Below are positions 59,497 through 64,000 of a stretch of DNA of 64,000 nt, one piece after another. Each line of letters opens with the position of its first letter. Within the stretch, counting starts at the first letter, position 1. Position numbers and translations under genes: made by a program. The notes under the pieces were generated by a model, which was not told where the DNA came from, did no database searches, and saw only the letters and a list, made by a program, of their open reading frames with translations. Where the stretch lies: the NCBI RefSeq assembly GCF_000153825.1, contig NZ_DS022299.1, forward strand, positions 768,769 to 832,768, written 5' to 3'. This stretch comes from Synechococcus sp. RS9916. GTDB lineage: Bacteria > Cyanobacteriota > Cyanobacteriia > PCC-6307 > Cyanobiaceae.

Positions 59497-60736
59497 GACG
59501 TCCACCTCCTTCCCCCCACTGTGGCGAAGGCCGACCAATTGTCATCGGGCCATCACTCATCGCCTGAAGACAAAGCCTGCGCAAAACGGGTAGGTGTTGC
59601 AGCATCCGCAAAGCAAGGCTTCGCAAGGGAAGCAGTAGCCCGAAGCGATTGGAAAACAGACGCAGCAGTGCATCCGTGCCCAAAGCAATGAGCACAAGGT
59701 CAGGAAGCCGGCGGCGGTTGTAACGGCGGACCAAACGGGACAGCGATGACTGCTGGCTGCGCTGTTGTGCAACCAGATCGAGCAGATCACTGACATCACG
59801 CCAGCAAAGGTTGAGACCTTGACCACCCACCGGATGGCAGCGATGGCCAGCTTCCCCGACCAACAGACGGCGGCCACGCCCCAACTGGGGCGCCAAGCTC
59901 AACTGAAGCGGCACCGCCATCGGCTGATCGAGCAAGGCATCAGGGTTCATCCCTTCCGGCAGCACCGTGGCCAGTCGATCGAGCAGAGCTGCTGGTTCCA
60001 ACGACGCCCGCTCACGACAGCGGTTGAAGGGGGCGCTCCAAACCAACTGGAAGATCTGCCCCCCCAGCGGCAGCACGGCAAAGGGACCCTCACTGCGGAA
60101 GATTTCATAGGCCGTCGCCGGGACAGCCCCGCGCAACAGCACTTTCATCGTCAGGCAACCTTGCCGATAGGGCATCGACCAGAAAGGAAACCCCCAGGCC
60201 TGGCGGTGGGGTGAGCGGGGACCATCACAGGCGATCTGCAGGTCAAACCGTTGCGCCGAAGAGGGGTGATCAGGTGTCACCGTCTCTCCAAGTTCTAAGG
60301 AAAGTCCTGGATGGGATTGCAGTCGCTCCATGAGCAACTGCATCAAAGGCTTGTGATCAAGGATCCAACCAATGGCCCCCGCGCCCCGATTGACAGGGGC
60401 CAGGTCATGGAGATCGAACCAAACCCGGGGATTAACGCCTTGATCCTCAAGGCGCAACCTGGTGAAAGGAACCAAGTGGGGTTGCAGCTCAGACCAAAGG
60501 TCGAGGCGTTGCAGCAGACGCTTGGACGAATGGGTAATCGCATAGGCACGACTGCGCGATGCGATCTGGTCCATCGACAGAGGATCGGAAAGCGCAACGT
60601 TGCAGCCCAATGAGGCCAAACCAAGGGCAAGCAAGGCTCCTGTGGGACCCGCTCCACAAACGGAAACCGACAAGGAGCTCACAGGCTCCCTGTCGGTCAA
60701 AGACTGCTCAAGGATGTGAGCAGACGAACCAGCCAT
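59480..60736 (-). CDS. FAD-dependent monooxygenase (UbiH/VisC type)
   Basis: 418 residues from ATG 60736. Rossmann start VSVCGAGPTGALLALGLASLGCNVALSD (GxGxxG), DG-like motif IACDGPRSPHRQAWGF, and the second FAD motif LLVGEAGHRCHPVGGQGLNLCWRDV. This group hydroxylates aromatic or quinone rings with NAD(P)H and O2. The substrate here may be a prenylquinone or a related compound, but is not shown by sequence. Confidence 0.85.
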   Translation of the reverse strand: MAGSSAHILEQSLTDREPVSSLSVSVCGAGPTGALLALGLASLGCNVALSDPLSMDQIASRSRAYAITHSSKRLLQRLDLWSELQPHLVPFTRLRLEDQGVNPRVWFDLHDLAPVNRGAGAIGWILDHKPLMQLLMERLQSHPGLSLELGETVTPDHPSSAQRFDLQIACDGPRSPHRQAWGFPFWSMPYRQGCLTMKVLLRGAVPATAYEIFRSEGPFAVLPLGGQIFQLVWSAPFNRCRERASLEPAALLDRLATVLPEGMNPDALLDQPMAVPLQLSLAPQLGRGRRLLVGEAGHRCHPVGGQGLNLCWRDVSDLLDLVAQQRSQQSSLSRLVRRYNRRRLPDLVLIALGTDALLRLFSNRFGLLLPLRSLALRMLQHLPVLRRLCLQAMSDGPMTIGRPSPQWGEGGGRHGVQQ

Positions 60737-60782
60737 AGGGGGTGAATGAAGCACCGGTGGTGCTCAAACTCCAACCATCCAA

Positions 60783-61052
<270 letters not shown>

Positions 61053-61117
61053 TTAAGCATTGTAACCCAATATTACGAAACTTTGCGAAGCCGATGCCTC
61101 GGCTCCAGCGGTTTGGG

Positions 61118-61780
61118 CTAGCGCTGGCGTCGTCCGCTCAGGCGGATCTGGCACAGCTCTTCAAAGGCTGGCCTGAGCAAGAAGGGATAATCGCCTGCCC
61201 AGAGCCGCAGTCCAGGCAGCCAGGCATCCGTTAAAGCAGCAACGCGCGAAAAATCATTTCGCTCACTGAGCACAAGGCAGCGAATACGCGCCCCGGGGCG
61301 GATCTGACCATGTTGTTTGGTCATCGGAAAACTGACGCGGCCCAGATAACCGTCTTCATCCGCCAACTCGAGCACGAGCCACGTGCGGCGATTTTCCACC
61401 AACTCCAGATCACCACGCTTGTTGGCTTGCTCCCGACGACTTTCGACCCGTTCCTGGGTAAATGCATCGGCCACTTCGCCCTCAAACAACGCTGCAGCAG
61501 GGAATCGGCGCAGTGTCGCGTTGCGGCGACCTGCCTCAAGGATCGGCCCCCAGAGCACGTAGAGGAAGAACACGACGCTGAGCAAGAGCCAGAAGGGGCC
61601 CCAGCGGCTGCCGAGCTGCGCCTGGTTGTAGATCAGAAAACTGATCACACCGCCAATCGCAGCGATCATCACCCGCTGCAAAATCTTTCGTGGATCGCCC
61701 AGGCATGCCGCGAACTGCGTGCTGGTACCCACCGCCGGAATCAGGCGCTGAAGTTCTCCGGGCTTCAGGGGAATCAGCAT
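61118..61780 (-). CDS. Membrane protein, cyanobacterial hypothetical, 220 aa
   Basis: MLIPLKPGELQRLIPAVGTS then RVMIAAIGGVISFLIYNQAQ and WGPFWLLLSVVFFLYVLWGPIL, two transmembrane helices in the first 85 residues. The remaining soluble part (VADAFTQERVESRREQANKRGDLELVENRRTWLVLELADEDGYLGRVSF) looks like a beta-rich domain. I considered a cytochrome b6f assembly (CCB2/CCB4-like) protein but cannot confirm it. Same strand as dapB, 30 bases downstream. Confidence 0.68.
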   Translation of the reverse strand: MLIPLKPGELQRLIPAVGTSTQFAACLGDPRKILQRVMIAAIGGVISFLIYNQAQLGSRWGPFWLLLSVVFFLYVLWGPILEAGRRNATLRRFPAAALFEGEVADAFTQERVESRREQANKRGDLELVENRRTWLVLELADEDGYLGRVSFPMTKQHGQIRPGARIRCLVLSERNDFSRVAALTDAWLPGLRLWAGDYPFLLRPAFEELCQIRLSGRRQR

Positions 61781-61810
61781 GAATCAGAACAACGGAACGG
61801 GAGCAAGAGT

Positions 61811-62665
61811 TCAGAGCAGCCGTTCAAGGCCATAAACCAGTGCCCCAAGCTGACGCACCTTGCGGATGCACAGCAACACCCCAGGCATGTAAGCGGAGCG
61901 ATCAATCGTGTCGTGGCGGAGGGTATACGTCTCACCGGGGGCTCCAAACATCACCTCTTGGTGGGCCACCAGTCCGGGCAAACGCAGAGAGTGCAACCGC
62001 AAGCCACTGGGACGCACCCCCCCGCGGCTGCCCTCCAAGGATTCGTGCTCATCCACCTCAGCCGGATTGAACGTTTTACCCAGCTCCTCCATCAATTCAG
62101 CTGTTTTGATGCAGGTACCGCTGGGAGCATCCGCCTTGCGGTTGTGATGCAACTCGGTGAGCTCAGCATGGTCGTAAAAGCGAGCAGCAGCGGCAGAGGC
62201 TTGCTGCAACAACACCATGCCCACAGAGAAATTGGGGATAACGGCACCGCCCACGGACGCTTTCTCAGAAAACACCTGGAGGTCCTGGAGCTGTTCCGGA
62301 GACAGCCCCGTCGTACCGATCACGGGATGAACGCCATACGCAATAGCCGCTCGGGTGTTGGCGTAGACGACCGATGGGTGGGTGAAATCAACCATGACAG
62401 CCCCCGCTCCAGGACCCTTGTCACGCAGGGCCTGACTGACAGCACAAAGACAGCCTTCAAGATCCGCGGTCACCGCAACATTGAGAACGCCCAAGCCAAG
62501 AGCTTCTCCAACATCAACACCCTCTTTGCCGGGAGTGGTGTCGATGGCCCCCACCAGCTGGCAATCCTCTGCACCAACAACGGCCTTGATCACCTCAGCG
62601 CCCATCCGTCCCAGCGCTCCAGCAACAACCACATGGATTCGATCGGCCGTGGGAGCCTCAGTCAT
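61811..62665 (-). CDS. dapB: 4-hydroxy-tetrahydrodipicolinate reductase
   Basis: 284 residues from ATG 62665. Rossmann start [20 protein letters not shown] (a GxxGxMG-type NAD(P)H site), [31 protein letters not shown] and the catalytic [14 protein letters not shown] are diagnostic. It makes tetrahydrodipicolinate in lysine and peptidoglycan synthesis. The upstream frame start at 62695 adds a Cys-containing 10-residue lead that is unlikely to be translated. Confidence 0.93.
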   Translation of the reverse strand: MTEAPTADRIHVVVAGALGRMGAEVIKAVVGAEDCQLVGAIDTTPGKEGVDVGEALGLGVLNVAVTADLEGCLCAVSQALRDKGPGAGAVMVDFTHPSVVYANTRAAIAYGVHPVIGTTGLSPEQLQDLQVFSEKASVGGAVIPNFSVGMVLLQQASAAAARFYDHAELTELHHNRKADAPSGTCIKTAELMEELGKTFNPAEVDEHESLEGSRGGVRPSGLRLHSLRLPGLVAHQEVMFGAPGETYTLRHDTIDRSAYMPGVLLCIRKVRQLGALVYGLERLL

Positions 62666-62820
62666 GGCGATGGGACAACACAGAGTTCGAATCATGCCCG
62701 ATGCCCTGAAAAATCAGTGGCGGATCGGAAACTCCTACTAAGCAACGACTGTGTAACGCCTTAAACCCGAAACTCGCGACAGGGCCTTCATTCTCGTAGT
62801 GTCTTCACATAGCTCAATCC

Positions 62821-64000
62821 ATGCTGATGTTCACGCAGGTTCGCTCTTCTGATCGCCGCGTCGTTCCTGCTGAACCCAACAACCACACATCAGTCATGAA
62901 GGCTGTGTATGTGGTGCTTGAACCGCAATATCAAAACGCGCTAACGCAGGCCGCAACAAGCCTCAACGCCCAGAACGGCCCTTTGGGCATCGACCTGAGC
63001 GGCTATCTGATCGAAGAGCTTCGAGATCCCGACAATTACGCAGACTTCTGCGCCGATGTCGCCCAGGCCGATGTGTTCGTGGCCTCCTTGATCTTTATTG
63101 AAGATCTGGCGCAAAAGGTGGTTGACGCTGTCACCCCCCACCGTGATCGGCTGAAAGCCGCTGTGGTCTTCCCCTCGATGCCCGAGGTGATGCGCCTGAA
63201 CAAGCTCGGCAGCTTCTCCATGGCGCAGCTCGGCCAAAGCAAGAGCGCCATTGCCGGCTTCATGAAAAAGCGGAAGGAGTCGGGGGGAGCAGGCTTCCAA
63301 GACGCCATGCTCAAGCTGCTCAACACCCTTCCGACGGTGTTGAAGTACCTGCCTGTCGAAAAGGCTCAGGATGCTCGCAGCTTCATGCTCAGCTTCCAGT
63401 ACTGGCTGGGTGGCACCCCAGACAACCTCCGCAATTTCCTCTTGATGCTTGCGGATAAATACGTCTTCCCAGCAGCTGAGGGTGAAAATCGCCCCGAGTT
63501 GGAGGTGGCAGACCCGGAGGTGTTCCCTGATCTGGGTATCTGGCACCCGCTCGCCCCAACCATGTTTGAGGATCTGAAGGAATACCTCAACTGGACTGCG
63601 AGTCGCCAGGATCTCAGCGATGAAGCCCGCAAAGGTCCTGTGATTGGCCTTGTGCTTCAACGCAGTCACATCGTGACTGGTGATGACGCCCACTACGTGG
63701 CCGTGATTCAGGAACTGGAATTCCGTGGTGCTCGCGTCCTCCCGATCTTCTGCGGCGGTCTTGACTTCTCCAAGCCGGTCAACACCTTCTTCTACGACCC
63801 CCTCAACCCCGAACAGTCACTCGTCGACGGCGTGGTGTCACTGACCGGCTTCGCTCTTGTGGGTGGTCCTGCGCGTCAGGACCACCCCAAATTCGCTCAT
63901 GCACTCAAGCGGCTGAATCGCCCTTACATGGTTGCCCTGCCCCTGGGGTCCCAAACCACTCAGGAATGGGAGGACAGTGATCTGGGCTTGCACCCTGTTC
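62821..64000 (+). CDS. chlH: Magnesium chelatase subunit H (partial, runs off the window)
   Basis: The frame opens at ATG 62821 ([20 protein letters not shown]) and is open to the window end, about 393 of the usual 1330 residues. [41 protein letters not shown] and [26 protein letters not shown] are ChlH signatures. The large subunit binds protoporphyrin IX and inserts Mg with ChlI and ChlD, the first committed step to chlorophyll. It is also linked to stress signalling in some organisms. Divergent from dapB. Confidence 0.95.
   Translation, partial: MLMFTQVRSSDRRVVPAEPNNHTSVMKAVYVVLEPQYQNALTQAATSLNAQNGPLGIDLSGYLIEELRDPDNYADFCADVAQADVFVASLIFIEDLAQKVVDAVTPHRDRLKAAVVFPSMPEVMRLNKLGSFSMAQLGQSKSAIAGFMKKRKESGGAGFQDAMLKLLNTLPTVLKYLPVEKAQDARSFMLSFQYWLGGTPDNLRNFLLMLADKYVFPAAEGENRPELEVADPEVFPDLGIWHPLAPTMFEDLKEYLNWTASRQDLSDEARKGPVIGLVLQRSHIVTGDDAHYVAVIQELEFRGARVLPIFCGGLDFSKPVNTFFYDPLNPEQSLVDGVVSLTGFALVGGPARQDHPKFAHALKRLNRPYMVALPLGSQTTQEWEDSDLGLHPV

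Noticed and set aside
61310..62764. 484-codon open frame on the plus strand
   Set aside because: It is antisense to dapB and the 61118-61780 gene, whose motifs are clear. Its product is low-complexity His/Gln/Arg-rich, typical of a shadow frame in GC-rich DNA.

Overview
The window looks like a chromosome segment of a marine picocyanobacterium, most likely Synechococcus. The evidence is gene content: ChlH, a high-light-inducible protein, the D1-processing protease CtpA, a B12-dependent class II ribonucleotide reductase, a CPP1-like chaperone, a DUF92/VTE6-type protein, many small cyanobacteria-only families, a PhnDCE importer with fused permease, and Nif11-leader peptides of the prochlorosin type. 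No genome was compared, so the strain is not named.

Core blocks are 1-5.3 kb (fmt end, J-domain protein, DEAD-box helicase, DUF6464, TerC), 9.6-37.2 kb (mfd, ctpA, ispG, UDG, aminotransferase, phnDCE, sigma factor, rsmE, hslO, prfC, MscS, nrdJ, tRNA-Ser) and 52.7-64 kb (PPK2, two-component pair, DUF4335/DUF3038, apt, FAD monooxygenase, hli, dapB, chlH). They are dense, with many 1-4 base overlaps that suggest operons.

Two accessory stretches break this pattern. The first, 5.3-9.5 kb, holds a frameshifted RTX-repeat gene, a double-glycine leader peptide, a Nif11-leader peptide with a Cys/Ser/Thr core and a secreted SH3-like protein. The second starts at tRNA-Ser(UGA) with a tyrosine integrase and runs to about 46.5 kb. 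It holds an intimin-type beta-barrel, four more peptide precursors in tandem, duplicated flanks and several small orphan genes. An arsenic block follows at 46.7-50.1 kb (DUF938 methyltransferase, arsR, divergent gap-arsJ), with a clear ArsR-type operator.

The most unusual feature is regulatory. Genes in the two accessory stretches share two cis modules although they lie about 33 kb apart. Module A is an extended -10 sequence TGCTATGACT, 21-23 nt before the start of all three Nif11 precursors and one double-glycine precursor. Module B is a CRP-type palindrome (TGTGA-N6-TCACA), then about 73-76 bp to a short hairpin, usually with a GAGA loop and compensatory stem changes, then 16-27 nt to the start codon. 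It precedes two double-glycine precursors, the RTX gene and the secreted SH3-like gene, and a decayed copy lies at 43.3 kb. This suggests a dispersed secreted-peptide regulon. No lanthionine synthetase, peptidase or transporter for the peptides lies in the window.
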